A DNA stretch of 64,000 nt from Gulosibacter molinativorax (GCF_003010915.2 NZ_CP028426.1:1302001-1366000), one strand, 5' to 3'; shown: positions 32,698 through 42,618, numbered from the stretch's first letter. Numbers and translations are program-made. Notes: a model not told the origin generated them from the letters alone.

Positions 32698-34938
32698 ATG
32701 TTTTCCACTCGCACACTGCCGCACCCCACCACCGCCGAAATACCCAGCCCCCGCCGCGCCCCGAAGCCCAGTAGCTCACTAACCCGCAAGCCTCCGCCCT
32801 ACGTCCGACTCGCCACCTGGAGCGCCGATCACCCGCGCTGGGCGCTCCTCGTGTGGGCGGTGCTCATCGCCGTAACTTTCTCGATCTCGATGTTCGCCGA
32901 CACCCGGCAGGCCACCGAGCTCGAAATGATGACCGGCGAATCGCAGCGGGCGGCGATCCTCGCCGACGAGGCGGGGTACGTTGCGCCCGCGACCGAACTC
33001 ATCCTGATTCGCGGCGACGCGAGCCCGCAGACGGCGCAGCACATCCAAGATGAGCTCGCCGCGACTCCGCACGTCGACGCGGTGCACGGACCGGTTCAGG
33101 AGGGTGGCGCCATGCTCTTCCAAGTCGAGCTCAGCGGCGACCCCGAGACGGCGGCCGACCGGGTCGGCCCGCTGGCCGCCACAACCGAGATGCTCGCGGA
33201 TGCGCATCCTCAACTGGACATCTCGCGAACCGGTGACGTCTCAATCACCGAGGGATTCCAGACTTGGCTGGGTGACGAGCTCGACCGCGCCATGATCCTC
33301 ACACTGGTCTTGACCCTCATCATCCTGCTCGTGGTGTTTGGCGCGGTATTCATGGCCCTGTTGCCGGTCGCGGTTGGGGCCGCAGCGGTACTTTCCGCCC
33401 TCGGGCTCTGGGCAACCGCCTCGCAACTCGTGCCGGATCAGGGCATCGTGCCCCACGTGATCGCGCTGATCGGCCTCGCCGTGGGCATCGACTACGCGCT
33501 GTTCTACTCGCGGCGATATCGCGAAGAGGTGCATGCACTCGAGTCCGGTCGACAGGGCGAGGCGCACCGGGATCGCACCACCGCGCAAATTGCCACCGAG
33601 ATCGCCGCGCGCACCGCGGGCCACTCGATCCTCGTGTCCGGCACCGCGGTGTCCCTCGCGATGGCAGGGCTCTTCTTCCTCGGCGAGACGATCTACACGG
33701 GCATCGCGATCGGCGCCATCCTCGTCGTGCTCGTGGCCATGGCGTCGGCGGTGACCGCGATGCCCGCGCTCATGCGGCTGCTTCACCGCTTCATCGACCG
33801 GCCGCGCATACCATTCGTCTGGCGAATCACCGGCCGCGAGATTGCCGATGGCCGCCCGAACCCACTTGGTCGCATCCTGCATCGGGTCGCGCGACGTCCG
33901 TGGCTCGCGCTGGGGGCGACCCTGCTCATCCTCGCGATGCTTGCGGCACCGGCAGTCGGGATGCGGCTGACGAACACCACGATCGACGATTTCCCTCGCG
34001 CGTTCCCCGCGATGACGACGTACGACGAGGTCCTGGATGCGTTCCCCGACAATTCGAGCTCGGTCACCGTGGTGCTCCGCGCAGACGAGGCGGGAGATGC
34101 GTCGGCCGACGGCGGTACCCTCACGCTCGGCGCAGGCGACCTCGCGGAGGCTGTCGGCGCGCATCCCGAGCTATTCGGCGCGGTAGGCGGCCTCTGGCAG
34201 AGCCCTGCGGAATCCTCCGCCCAGATCGTCGTGATGACGATCCCTGTGCCACACGAGACCACCTCGCCCGGGGCCCGCGATGCGCTCGAGACGCTGAGGA
34301 GCGACGTGCTCCCGGATCTCCTTGCCGCGCATCCCGACATCGAATCGGCCGTGGGCGGACCGATCGCCGCGAACGTCGACGCATCCGCCAGCATTGCCCA
34401 GAAGATGCCGTGGGTGATCGGGATCGTCGTGTCGCTGACGTTCCTCTTCATGCTCGTCACCTACCGCTCGTTCGCGGTCGCGGGCATCACCGTGGTGCTC
34501 AACATCGCCTCAACGCTTGCCTCGTTCGGGATTCTGATGTTCATCTTCCAGGGCTCCTGGGCGGAGGATGCGCTGGGCTTTACCTCGAACGGCGGGCTCG
34601 TGTCCTGGGTGCCGCTGCTCCTTTTCGTCGTTGTCTCTGGACTGTCGCTCGACTATCACGTGCTCGTCCTGGGCCGCGTGCGCGAGTTTGCGGTCGCAGG
34701 CTTTTCGGCTCGGGATGCGGTGATCGCGGGGCTGTCGAAGACCGCGGGTATGGTCACCGCCGCGGCCGCGATCATGATCGTCGTATTCGCGGTCTTCGGT
34801 TCGATGTCCTTCATCGAGCTCAAGCAGATCGGCGTCGGGCTCGCGATCGCGACGCTTCTTGACGTCACGCTAGTGCGCGTCGTGGCGCTGCCGGCCGCGC
34901 TCCTGGCTTTCCGCCGCCAGCTGTGGTGGAAGTCGTAG
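32698..34938 (+). CDS. MMPL/RND-family membrane transporter
   Basis: 746 residues. Two repeats each have one membrane helix, an extracellular domain, and a block of five helices: after helix 1 (residues about 44-62) comes the first ectodomain, then membrane helices with GIDYALFYSRRYREE (the MMPL proton-relay Asp-Tyr motif). The second half repeats this with GLSLDYHVLVLGRVREF. These paired (I/L)DY motifs define MmpL transporters. The N-terminus is uncertain: ATG 32689 is 9 bases upstream, and the frame extends to 32545 through the operators. It is probably controlled by the adjacent NarL-type system. Cargo may be lipid or hydrophobic compounds (family knowledge). Confidence 0.92.
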   Translation: MFSTRTLPHPTTAEIPSPRRAPKPSSSLTRKPPPYVRLATWSADHPRWALLVWAVLIAVTFSISMFADTRQATELEMMTGESQRAAILADEAGYVAPATELILIRGDASPQTAQHIQDELAATPHVDAVHGPVQEGGAMLFQVELSGDPETAADRVGPLAATTEMLADAHPQLDISRTGDVSITEGFQTWLGDELDRAMILTLVLTLIILLVVFGAVFMALLPVAVGAAAVLSALGLWATASQLVPDQGIVPHVIALIGLAVGIDYALFYSRRYREEVHALESGRQGEAHRDRTTAQIATEIAARTAGHSILVSGTAVSLAMAGLFFLGETIYTGIAIGAILVVLVAMASAVTAMPALMRLLHRFIDRPRIPFVWRITGREIADGRPNPLGRILHRVARRPWLALGATLLILAMLAAPAVGMRLTNTTIDDFPRAFPAMTTYDEVLDAFPDNSSSVTVVLRADEAGDASADGGTLTLGAGDLAEAVGAHPELFGAVGGLWQSPAESSAQIVVMTIPVPHETTSPGARDALETLRSDVLPDLLAAHPDIESAVGGPIAANVDASASIAQKMPWVIGIVVSLTFLFMLVTYRSFAVAGITVVLNIASTLASFGILMFIFQGSWAEDALGFTSNGGLVSWVPLLLFVVVSGLSLDYHVLVLGRVREFAVAGFSARDAVIAGLSKTAGMVTAAAAIMIVVFAVFGSMSFIELKQIGVGLAIATLLDVTLVRVVALPAALLAFRRQLWWKS

Positions 34939-34946
34939 CGGAATCG

Positions 34947-34990
34947 AAAAAAGCGAATCCCGGTGTCGGAGAGTCGACACCGGGATTCGC
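34947..34990. terminator. Bidirectional terminator
   Basis: Sixteen-base perfect arms (34953-34968 and 34975-34990) around GAGAGT. On the minus strand the hairpin is followed by six U (A-run 34947-34952 on the plus strand), so it mainly ends the FMN reductase transcript and may also end the MmpL transcript. Confidence 0.92.
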
Positions 34991-35010
34991 TGCGTGCGAG
35001 GAAGACGCGA

Positions 35011-35589
35011 TTAGGCGTTCGCACCCTCGAGCGCGAACTGACCTGCGCGGACCGCCTCCATCGCCTTGGTCCAGACGATGAGCTGGTCGAGCATCGGCGC
35101 GAGCGATGCGGCGCCCATGTCGGAAGGCTTGAAGGTCGAGAAGTTCTCGATGTCGGTGAAGAGCGAGAACTGTGCGGCGTTGCGGACGTGCGCAACCTGT
35201 GCCTCGGAGAGCACGACGCGGAGGTTCTCGACCGCGCGGACACCCATTGCCGAGCCGTAGGACGCGAAGCCGGCGGCCTTGTTGTGCAGCTCAGGCTGGA
35301 GGTAGTCAAGCGCGTTCTTGAGCGCGCCCGAGATGCCGTGGTTGTACTCGCTCACGACGAAGACGAAGCCGTCAAACTCGGCCATCTTTGCGCTGAATGC
35401 CTTGCCCTGCTCGTTCGGAGCCTCGGCACCCGGAGCACCATCCCAAACCGGCAGGTTGAATTCCTTGATGTCGACGATCTCGTAGTCGGCGTCGCCGCGC
35501 TTGTCGGCTTCGGCCTTGATCCATTCGGCAGCCTGGATGCTGAGGCGGTTCGGGCGGATGCTCGAGGTGACGATCGCAATCTTGGTCAT
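35011..35589 (-). CDS. NAD(P)H-dependent FMN reductase-like oxidoreductase
   Basis: 192 residues of the flavodoxin-like NADPH_dep_FMN_red family. FMN phosphate loop T-S-S-I-R-P-N-R near residues 8-15, and the V-S-E-Y-N-H-G-I-S-G-A-L-K-N-A-L-D-Y signature at about 79-96. Start 35589 has AAGGAG upstream. It stands alone with its own terminator. A role in quinone, azo or metal reduction is usual for the family; no partner gene indicates which. Confidence 0.93.
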   Translation of the reverse strand: MTKIAIVTSSIRPNRLSIQAAEWIKAEADKRGDADYEIVDIKEFNLPVWDGAPGAEAPNEQGKAFSAKMAEFDGFVFVVSEYNHGISGALKNALDYLQPELHNKAAGFASYGSAMGVRAVENLRVVLSEAQVAHVRNAAQFSLFTDIENFSTFKPSDMGAASLAPMLDQLIVWTKAMEAVRAGQFALEGANA

Positions 35590-35670
35590 TGGGGCTCCTT
35601 GAAACTCAGTGAAGTGATTCGACCGGCGCGCGTTTCGTGCGCCGACAGAGAAGGTAACTACTTGCGCCTT

Positions 35671-35704
35671 TAACTTATTCCATGAATTTGCATCCAACAA
35701 GTTA
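35671..35704. promoter_or_regulatory. Possible operator TAACTT-N22-AAGTTA
   Basis: An AT-rich inverted repeat in the 173-base region between the FMN reductase and the AAE transporter genes, in a strikingly AT-rich patch for this genome. The spacing is long for one dimer, so the call is weak. Confidence 0.3.
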
Positions 35705-35762
35705 GTTTCCGAAATTCGTCGCCGTTCACGTCTTCGTGACCGCGTGCCACTAGCGTAGAAAC

Positions 35763-37352
35763 GTGGTCGATCTCCTTATCGCGTCACCGCTTCTGACACT
35801 GTTTCTCACCGCCGCGCTCGGCACCCTCCTCGGTGCCGTCCCGTTCGGCCCGCTGAAGTTCGGTGCCGCCGGCGCGCTCTTCGTCGGCCTCGCGATCGGT
35901 GCGCTCGATCCCCAGCTCGGCCAGGGGCTCGAGCTCGTCCAGTCGATCGGTCTCGCGCTGTTCGTCTACACCGTGGGACTCGCCTCCGGCGCGTCGTTCT
36001 TCCAGGACCTGCGCCGACAGACGCCACTCATCATCGGCGGCGTGGTGCTCATCCTTCTGTTCGCCGTCACCGCCGTTGCCGCAAACCGCGTGTTTGGGCT
36101 CGGAGGCGAGCTCGCCGCCGGCATGATGGCTGGCGCGCTCACCTCGACCCCAGCCCTCGCTGCAGCGACCTCCGCGGCCGGTGGCAGCGCCGAGCCCGCG
36201 GTTGGCTACGCCATCGCCTACCCGGTCGGAGTCATCGTCACCATGATCATCGTCACGATCGTCGCCCGCAGGCCGCTCCCGGCCAAGAACGACCCCAACC
36301 CCAACAACCTTGACGGGCTCGAGGCATGCACCGTCGCGGTCGAGCATCCGATGCGGGTCTCCGAGATTCCCGGCATTGCCGAGATTCCAGGGAGCGACAC
36401 CGGCGAGGTGCGGGTCTCGTACCTGCAGCGGGCCGGAGAGGTGTCGGTCGCATCCCCCTCGGAGCTGCTCCGCGAGGGCGACCGCGTCGTGGTGGTTGGG
36501 GTACCGGATGCGGTGCGCACCGCCCAGGAGGCGCTCGGCAGCCGGGTCGAGGAGAACCTCGTCCATGACCGCTCGGTCGTCGACTACCGGTACTTCATCG
36601 TGTCGAATCACGAGCTGGTCGGGCGCACCGTGGCCGAGCTACTCATCCCGCTTCGCTTCGATGGGAAGATCACGCGTATCCGCCGCGGCGACCACGACCT
36701 TCTGCCCACCGCCGAGATGACCCTGCAGCTCGGCGACCGTGTGCTCGTCGTCGTCCCGCGCGAGCGCTTCGGCGAGGTCTCGAAGTTCTTTGGCGACTCC
36801 GAGCGCAGCATTACCGAGGTCGACTTCTTTTCAATCGGGCTCGGCATCGCGATCGGTGTTGCCATCGGCCTGATCTCTGTGCCGCTCGGTGGCGGGATGG
36901 GCATCGCACTCGGCAGCGCGGCCGGTCCGCTGCTGATCGGTCTCATCCTTGGTCGCATGGAGCGCACCGGGCCGATCGTGTGGACCATGCCGATGGCCGC
37001 CAACCTCACGATCCGCCAACTCGGTCTCGTGATCTTCCTCGCCGCGGTGGGGCTCGCATCCGGACAGGCCTTCGCACAGACGGCATTCACGCTCACCGGG
37101 CTCACCATCGCCGTCATTGCCACGGTGGTGCTCACGGCCATCCTGTTATTGCTGTGGTGGTGGAACCGCGTCACCGGCATGTCCTCCGCGCGCGCCGCGG
37201 GCGCCATCGCCGGATTCGTCGGTCAGCCCGCGATCCTTAGCCACGTGAATTCGCTGGTCGATGACTCGCGCACGAACTCGGGCTACGCGGCCCTGTTCGC
37301 GGTCGGCATCATCGTGAAGATTCTGCTGGTGCAGGCGGTCGTCGCGCTGTAG
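35763..37352 (+). CDS. AAE-family (AspT/YidE-like) transporter with TrkA_C domains
   Basis: 529 residues. Two blocks of about five membrane helices (residues 1-170 and 360-529) flank two cytoplasmic TrkA_C domains: LEACTVAVEHP through VVVVGVPDAV, and YFIVSNHELVGRTVAELLI through VLVVVPRERF. This is the layout of aspartate:alanine exchangers and YidE/YbjL proteins. The GTG at 35763 is preceded by a TAGCGT-type -10 only a few bases away, so the mRNA may be leaderless. Substrate is unknown; an anionic metabolite is expected. Confidence 0.92.
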   Translation: MVDLLIASPLLTLFLTAALGTLLGAVPFGPLKFGAAGALFVGLAIGALDPQLGQGLELVQSIGLALFVYTVGLASGASFFQDLRRQTPLIIGGVVLILLFAVTAVAANRVFGLGGELAAGMMAGALTSTPALAAATSAAGGSAEPAVGYAIAYPVGVIVTMIIVTIVARRPLPAKNDPNPNNLDGLEACTVAVEHPMRVSEIPGIAEIPGSDTGEVRVSYLQRAGEVSVASPSELLREGDRVVVVGVPDAVRTAQEALGSRVEENLVHDRSVVDYRYFIVSNHELVGRTVAELLIPLRFDGKITRIRRGDHDLLPTAEMTLQLGDRVLVVVPRERFGEVSKFFGDSERSITEVDFFSIGLGIAIGVAIGLISVPLGGGMGIALGSAAGPLLIGLILGRMERTGPIVWTMPMAANLTIRQLGLVIFLAAVGLASGQAFAQTAFTLTGLTIAVIATVVLTAILLLLWWWNRVTGMSSARAAGAIAGFVGQPAILSHVNSLVDDSRTNSGYAALFAVGIIVKILLVQAVVAL

Positions 37353-37383
37353 GTCGCGGTTGGAGACGGTCGGCCTCCCGACG

Positions 37384-39735
37384 TCAGGTTCGGACGAGTT
37401 CCACCGGGCTGATGCGGCGGATGCGCGAGGCCAGCGCGAAGACCAGCACAAAGGCGAGCAGAATGAGCGCCAGCACGAGCACAATCGCCCACGACACATC
37501 CACCGGGAGGGATGCTTGCACGAGGCCGATGCCGCTCAGCATTGCCGAGACGAGCGAATCGAGGAAGCCGAAGCCAGCCAAGGCACCGAGCACTCCCCCG
37601 AGCGCGACCACGGGCACGTACGCGAGGGCGGTCTGCACCGCGAGCTCGACCCACGTGTACCCGATCGCCCGACGGACGCCGAAATCGCGTCGCTGCTGGA
37701 CCAACAGGGTGCTCACCATCAGGCTCAGGATGATCGCGATCACGGCGATGGTGATCCCGAGGATCGCTGCCGAGAGCCCCGCGGCCATCGACACGTAGGT
37801 GACCGATTGTCCCTGCACGTTGGCCCGGTAGTCGATGATTTCCGCGACCTCGGACGCGTACTGCTCCTCGATGTCGTCGATCACGGGGCCGGTCTCGTAG
37901 CCCTCCTCGAGGTAGATCGCGACGGTGTTGTGCTCGAAGGTGGCGTCGGCGCGGACCGCACCGGCCGTGGTCAAGCTGCCCTCCATACCGAGCGACCTAC
38001 TCGACTGCGTGAGGCCGGTGATCAGGTAGTCCTCGGTGCCACTGTTGATCGTGACCGGAATCGTGTCCCCGACTCCCGCATCCAACACCTCGCTCGCCTT
38101 CGCGCCGATCGCGATCTCGTTATCGTGAAGGGGATAACGACCCTCAAGAATCGTCGAGAGGTCGAGCAAGTCGTAGTCGTCGGTCACCATGAGCGCGATC
38201 TGAGTCCCCTCGCTCGTGCCGTTGGCCGTCGATTTCGGGAAGGCCTTGCGCACGCCCTCCATCTGCGCGAGGTCGTCGGCGAAGGCGTCTTCCGCCGCGA
38301 TGCCCTCTGCCGGGTACACGGAGACTGCCTCGTAGTCGCCCGCGATGAGGTGCGTGAACCCGACCGGGTCGTTCGCGATGTTTTTCACCGCGGCGAGTGC
38401 GAACATCGAGGCGAACGTCACGAGCGCGACGATGACCGTGATCGACACGACCTGCGCGGGGTTCTGCAGGAGCTGCTTGAGCCCGAGCGTCCCCAGCAGC
38501 GGCCCTCGCGTCGTCTCGAGCGGCAGAGGGTTGCGCTTGAAGCTGTGGGTGAGGATCCCGCCACGCAGCGCGGTCACCGGTGGGATGCGCTTGACTCGTC
38601 GGGTCGACAGCAGGGTCGAGACGACAATGGTGCCGACCAGGATGACGATCGCGAGTGCGAGCCCCAGCGGATTGAAGCTCGATTGCCACAGGATGCCGGA
38701 CTGCGTCGAGAGCATGTTCTCGACGATCGGCATGAACGCGTACGACAATCCGACCCCGAGAAACACCGCGAGCAGACCGACCCCGGCAAACGTCACGAGG
38801 AAGCTCCCGCGGATCTGCGCCACGCTCACGCCGATCGCTTTCATCGTGCCGATACCCTGGAGGTCACGCTCGATCGTATTGCGGCAGACATATCGCAGCA
38901 CGAGCGCGGTGACGGCCGCCAGGATGACCGCAAACGCGGTGAGGATGGCCGAGGTGACGTTGGAGCCGATCGTTGCCGCCATGCGCATCGTGTCGAGCGT
39001 GCTGCCGCTGAACGGCAGTTGCGTGTTCGCTGGAAGCGCCGCCAGAATCTCTTCGGACACGTCGGCGAGCACCGCCTCGGCGTCGGCGGGATCGTGGGTC
39101 ATGGCGCTGATGAACGAGCCCATCGGCGGCGATTGCTCGGCCAGAAAGTCATCGTAGGCGTCAGTGTGGAGCGCGAGTCCCTGGTTCCCCATCGAGATGC
39201 TCCCGAGCGATGGGCTCTCGAAGAACCCCTGCACGGTAAACCGGTACGTCGCGCCGATCCCCTCGACCTTGAACGCGTCGCCCAGCGCATACCCGCCGCT
39301 ATCGCGCCACTGCACCGGCACGTAGGCACCGTCCGCGAATTCCTCCGTCGCAGCCTCGACGACGCCAAGCCTCGAGAGCCCGCGGAACGCGTCCACGTCG
39401 AGCGCGGTCATGAGGGCGGTCTGCTCCGAGTCACCGAACGAGAAGGTGCCGAGAAAAACGGGAGCTGACTCAACCTGATACTCGGAGACACGGTCGTCGC
39501 CAGCGAGCGCATCCTCGGCGATCTCGGCCGATTCGTCATCGACCAGCAGCATTTCGAGGTCGGGGGTGCGCAGTTCGTCGAAGCGTTCCTCGAGCCCGCG
39601 CGGAAAGTCGACCGCGGTGACCACCCCGAGGTTGATGAGGGCGGCCGCCAACAGCGTCAATAGCCCCATGGCAATCACCTGCATGGGTTGCTTGCGCAGA
39701 CTTCGCAGCGCCAGGAGCCACGTGGTGCCCATCAT
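37384..39735 (-). CDS. FtsX/MacB-type ABC permease
   Basis: 783 residues with two FtsX domains. A first membrane helix near residues 18-40 is followed by an extracellular domain, three helices (about 270-420), a second long extracellular domain, and three final helices with the SLMVSTLLVQQRRDFGVRRAIGYTW motif. The first block carries the similar R-D-L-Q-G-I-G-T-M-K-A-I-G-V-S motif. Its ATG overlaps the ATPase TAA by one base. With the upstream ATPase, kinase and regulator it forms a four-gene BceRS-BceAB-like module, often used for antimicrobial peptide defence or lipid handling. Confidence 0.92.
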   Translation of the reverse strand: MMGTTWLLALRSLRKQPMQVIAMGLLTLLAAALINLGVVTAVDFPRGLEERFDELRTPDLEMLLVDDESAEIAEDALAGDDRVSEYQVESAPVFLGTFSFGDSEQTALMTALDVDAFRGLSRLGVVEAATEEFADGAYVPVQWRDSGGYALGDAFKVEGIGATYRFTVQGFFESPSLGSISMGNQGLALHTDAYDDFLAEQSPPMGSFISAMTHDPADAEAVLADVSEEILAALPANTQLPFSGSTLDTMRMAATIGSNVTSAILTAFAVILAAVTALVLRYVCRNTIERDLQGIGTMKAIGVSVAQIRGSFLVTFAGVGLLAVFLGVGLSYAFMPIVENMLSTQSGILWQSSFNPLGLALAIVILVGTIVVSTLLSTRRVKRIPPVTALRGGILTHSFKRNPLPLETTRGPLLGTLGLKQLLQNPAQVVSITVIVALVTFASMFALAAVKNIANDPVGFTHLIAGDYEAVSVYPAEGIAAEDAFADDLAQMEGVRKAFPKSTANGTSEGTQIALMVTDDYDLLDLSTILEGRYPLHDNEIAIGAKASEVLDAGVGDTIPVTINSGTEDYLITGLTQSSRSLGMEGSLTTAGAVRADATFEHNTVAIYLEEGYETGPVIDDIEEQYASEVAEIIDYRANVQGQSVTYVSMAAGLSAAILGITIAVIAIILSLMVSTLLVQQRRDFGVRRAIGYTWVELAVQTALAYVPVVALGGVLGALAGFGFLDSLVSAMLSGIGLVQASLPVDVSWAIVLVLALILLAFVLVFALASRIRRISPVELVRT

Positions 39736-40508
39736 TACCAGCCCATCTCGTCGAGAAATCGAGTCAGCGCGTCGACGCGCGGCGAGTCGTCGGTGAGCGA
39801 TCGCGGCAGCTCAAGCTCGCCGTTGATGACGCCGTCCCGGAGATAGCAGATGCGGTTTCCGCGAATCGCGGTGCGCACGTCGTGCGTGACCATGACGATC
39901 GTCTGGCCGCGGCCGTTGATGTCGGTCAAGAGGTCCAGCACCATCTCGCTCATCGCGGAGTTCAGCTGCCCGGTGGGTTCGTCCGCGAATACCACCTCCG
40001 GCTCGTTGATCAGCGCCCGCACAATCGCGGCCCGCTGCGCCTCACCGCCCGAGAGCATCCCGGAGAACTTGCCCCGCGCATCCTGATCGAGCCCGACGAG
40101 GTCGAAGAGCTCGTGAGCGCGCGCAACGACCTCCTTACGGTCACGATCGCCAAGGAGGCCAGCGGTGAGGACGTTGTCCATCACGCTCATCCCGTCGAGG
40201 AGGTACACCTGCTGAAACACGAAGCCACACCTGCTGCGGCGGAAGCGCGCGAGCTGCGATTCGCTGCGGTCGGTGAGCTCGGTCTCCCCGAAGCGCACGG
40301 AGCCGAGCGTCGGTCGGTCCATGCCCGATAGTGCGTACAGGAGCGTCGATTTTCCGGCGCCGGACGGGCCCATGAGCACCGTGAAGTCGCCCTCGCGGAT
40401 GCGTAGGTCGAGGTTGCGCAGGACATGCTGCTGGACGCCACCGTGGCTGAACGTCTTCGAGAGCTTGTTCGTGACGATGACGTCGCGCGGTGCAGTTTGC
40501 GTGTCCAT
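39735..40508 (-). CDS. ABC transporter ATP-binding protein (MacB/LolD type)
   Basis: 257 residues from MDTQTAPRDVIV, supported by GGAGGAAG upstream. Walker A MGPSGAGKST, Q-loop FVFQQVYLLDGMSVMDNV, signature MLSGGEAQRAA, Walker B VVFADEPTGQLNS and H-loop MVTHDVRT, the standard set of the LolD/MacB ATPases. Its stop overlaps the FtsX permease start by one base. A 128-base gap separates it from the kinase gene, so it may have its own promoter under the regulator encoded at 41896. Confidence 0.94.
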   Translation of the reverse strand: MDTQTAPRDVIVTNKLSKTFSHGGVQQHVLRNLDLRIREGDFTVLMGPSGAGKSTLLYALSGMDRPTLGSVRFGETELTDRSESQLARFRRSRCGFVFQQVYLLDGMSVMDNVLTAGLLGDRDRKEVVARAHELFDLVGLDQDARGKFSGMLSGGEAQRAAIVRALINEPEVVFADEPTGQLNSAMSEMVLDLLTDINGRGQTIVMVTHDVRTAIRGNRICYLRDGVINGELELPRSLTDDSPRVDALTRFLDEMGW

Positions 40509-40636
40509 CGGGCTTCCTCCGGTCGGCGAATCGGACTGGGATTCGATTACCCTCACCGTATGTCGGGCCGAGATGAACAGTCCTTGCCAAATTCCTACGA
40601 GACTCTTAACGGCGCGGCGGCTTAACGATGCGGCGG

Positions 40637-41899
40637 CTAACGACTCAGTGGCAGCGCGAGGTCGACCTCGAAGCCGCCACCCTCGGCGGGCCTCGTCGCG
40701 AGCGAGCCACCCATCCGTTCCATGAGCCGCGCCGCCGTGTAGAGCCCGAGGCCGAAGCCCGGCACATCCGCCGCGTTCGAGCCCCGCACGCCCTTTCCCA
40801 CCAGAACCGGATGCTCGTGCGCGGGCACGCCCGGGCCGAAGTCTCGCAGGCGCAACGCGAGATGCTCGCCCTCGATGTCGCGCTCTAGTCGCATCACGGT
40901 GCCGGCATACTTCGAGGTATTCGCGAACACGTTATCGAGCACCTGCGCCAGGCGCCGCGGGTCGACGTCGACGAGCGCGTCTGGGAGGGTGAATTCGCGA
41001 AGCAGCTGATTGACGTCGGCGGCCCGAATGATCGTGGCCAACTCCTCGCTCGAAATCGTTTCGGGGGTGATCGGGAGCTGCTCGATCTCGTCTGCATTCG
41101 CTTGGAAGAGCGTGGACATAAGCTCGTCGATCTGCCGTGTCTTCTCGACGACGAGCCGCAGTTTTGCCGCGCGGTCGTGGTCTGACTCCCCCAGTTCGAG
41201 CAGCTCCGCGGTCGCCCCGATCGTCGCCACAGGCGTCCGGATGTCGTGGCTGAGCTGGGCGATGAGGTCCTGCTTGTCGGCCCTCGCCTTCCGCTCGGCG
41301 CGGCGCGCCGCCGCGAGTTCAGTGCGCATGAGGTCAAATGCCTCGGTGAAAGCCCCGAAATGGTTTCCGCGATCCATCTCTAGTGGCACGCCGAGATCGC
41401 CGTCGGCGACGTGTGCCGCGAACTCGCGCAGGCGACGAAACGGCCAGAGAATGCGTCGCTCGATCCACACGAAGACGCGGATCAGCAGTATCGCTGCGCC
41501 AGCCAAAACACTCGCGATAATGCCGACGAGCATTCGTGTTTGCGCCTCGTAGACCTGCGTATCGGTGGATGCCACGAAGAGCTGGCCGACGGGCTCCCCA
41601 CCGACCTCGACGGTGAGAGATCGCGCCCGCTCGCGCACGGCGGCCAACTCGTTTTCGATGAGGTCTCCGCGGCTGTAGACGACCGCACCGCTCACGTCGA
41701 CAACCGTTAGGCTCGGCGCATCCGGCGGGTAGGAATCGTCGGTGAGCTCGCCCCAACCCGACTCCGTCCGGGCGAGCAGGTCATTTACCGCGGCGACGTC
41801 AGGGCCTGGGAGCGACCTCGTTGCGAAGCTCACCACCGCGAAGCCGCCGCCTACCAGCATCACAAGTGCCAGCGCCAAGACGATCAGCCGTGCCCTCAC
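40637..41899 (-). CDS. Sensor histidine kinase (OmpR-type partner)
   Basis: 420 residues from a GTG at 41899 that overlaps the regulator TGA by 4 bp. Two membrane helices (about 6-28 and 122-143) flank a sensor loop of about 95 residues, then a HAMP-like linker (RRILWPFRRLREFAAHVADGDL). HisKA helix with the His in IAQLSHDIRTPVATIGA, N-box QVLDNVFANTSKYA, G1 DFGPGV and G2 GFGLGLYTAARL. The longer frame to 41962 would overlap the regulator by 67 bases. It is the partner of the OmpR regulator and probably senses for the downstream transporter. Confidence 0.93.
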   Translation of the reverse strand: MRARLIVLALALVMLVGGGFAVVSFATRSLPGPDVAAVNDLLARTESGWGELTDDSYPPDAPSLTVVDVSGAVVYSRGDLIENELAAVRERARSLTVEVGGEPVGQLFVASTDTQVYEAQTRMLVGIIASVLAGAAILLIRVFVWIERRILWPFRRLREFAAHVADGDLGVPLEMDRGNHFGAFTEAFDLMRTELAAARRAERKARADKQDLIAQLSHDIRTPVATIGATAELLELGESDHDRAAKLRLVVEKTRQIDELMSTLFQANADEIEQLPITPETISSEELATIIRAADVNQLLREFTLPDALVDVDPRRLAQVLDNVFANTSKYAGTVMRLERDIEGEHLALRLRDFGPGVPAHEHPVLVGKGVRGSNAADVPGFGLGLYTAARLMERMGGSLATRPAEGGGFEVDLALPLSR

Positions 41900-42618
41900 G
41901 CGCGAGCCTCGAGTCCGCGCCCTTCGAATCCGCGCCCTTCGAATCGATACCCCCTGCCCCACACCGTCTTGATGTATCGAGGATGCTCCGGGTCGGGTTC
42001 GATCTTCTTCCGCAACCGTCGCACGTGGACGGTCAGTGTACCGTCACCGACGAACGCATCCTCCCAAACGTGCTCGAAGAGCTCGTCCTTCGTCAGGACC
42101 CGGTCTTGCTCGCGCACGAAGTAGTCAAGCAGCCGGTACTCCATCGCCGTGAGCTCAAGCTCGAGATCCTCCACGAAGAAGCGCTGACCATCTGCGTCGA
42201 ACCGCAGGTGGCCGTCGTCGTAGCCGGCCCGCGCATCCGTGTTGGGGCCCGTGTTATCGAGTCGTTCGAGAATGCGACGAATCTTCGCCACGAGGACACT
42301 GAGCGACACCGGTTTGCGGAGGTAGTCGTCCCCGCCGAGCGTCAGCGCGAGGATCTCATCGTCGTCGCTACCGCGCGCGCTGAGAAACACGATGGGAAGG
42401 GACTTGGACTCACGAACCTTGCGGCAAAACTCGAAGCCGTCCATGCCCGGCAGCCCCACATCGAGCAACAGCATCCGGGTGGGATGCGCGGCCAGGAACT
42501 CGAGCGCCGCCTCGGCCGAAGCGACCCAATCGGCTCGGATGCCGAAGGCGGCCAAATACTCCGTCGTGCTCGACGCGAGGGCCTCCTCGTCGTCGACCAT
42601 CAACACGTCATATTCCAT
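41896..42618 (-). CDS. OmpR-family response regulator
   Basis: 240 residues. Receiver pocket D9-D10, phospho-acceptor D53 in LLLDVGLPG, and the Lys in YLRKPVSL. Winged-helix DNA-binding domain from about residue 135, with LTAMEYRLLDYFVREQDRVLTKDELFEHVW, VHVRRLRKKIEPDPEHPRYIKTVWGRGYRF. The extreme C-terminus (FEGRGFEGRGLEARA) comes from a small tandem repeat and extends past the usual family end. First gene of the kinase-ATPase-permease module. Confidence 0.94.
   Translation of the reverse strand: MEYDVLMVDDEEALASSTTEYLAAFGIRADWVASAEAALEFLAAHPTRMLLLDVGLPGMDGFEFCRKVRESKSLPIVFLSARGSDDDEILALTLGGDDYLRKPVSLSVLVAKIRRILERLDNTGPNTDARAGYDDGHLRFDADGQRFFVEDLELELTAMEYRLLDYFVREQDRVLTKDELFEHVWEDAFVGDGTLTVHVRRLRKKIEPDPEHPRYIKTVWGRGYRFEGRGFEGRGLEARA

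Noticed and set aside
37360..39468. Long plus-strand open frame of about 700 codons opposite the FtsX permease gene.
   Set aside because: It is a high-GC shadow of the permease, with an Arg/Asp/His-rich composition and no recognisable domain.
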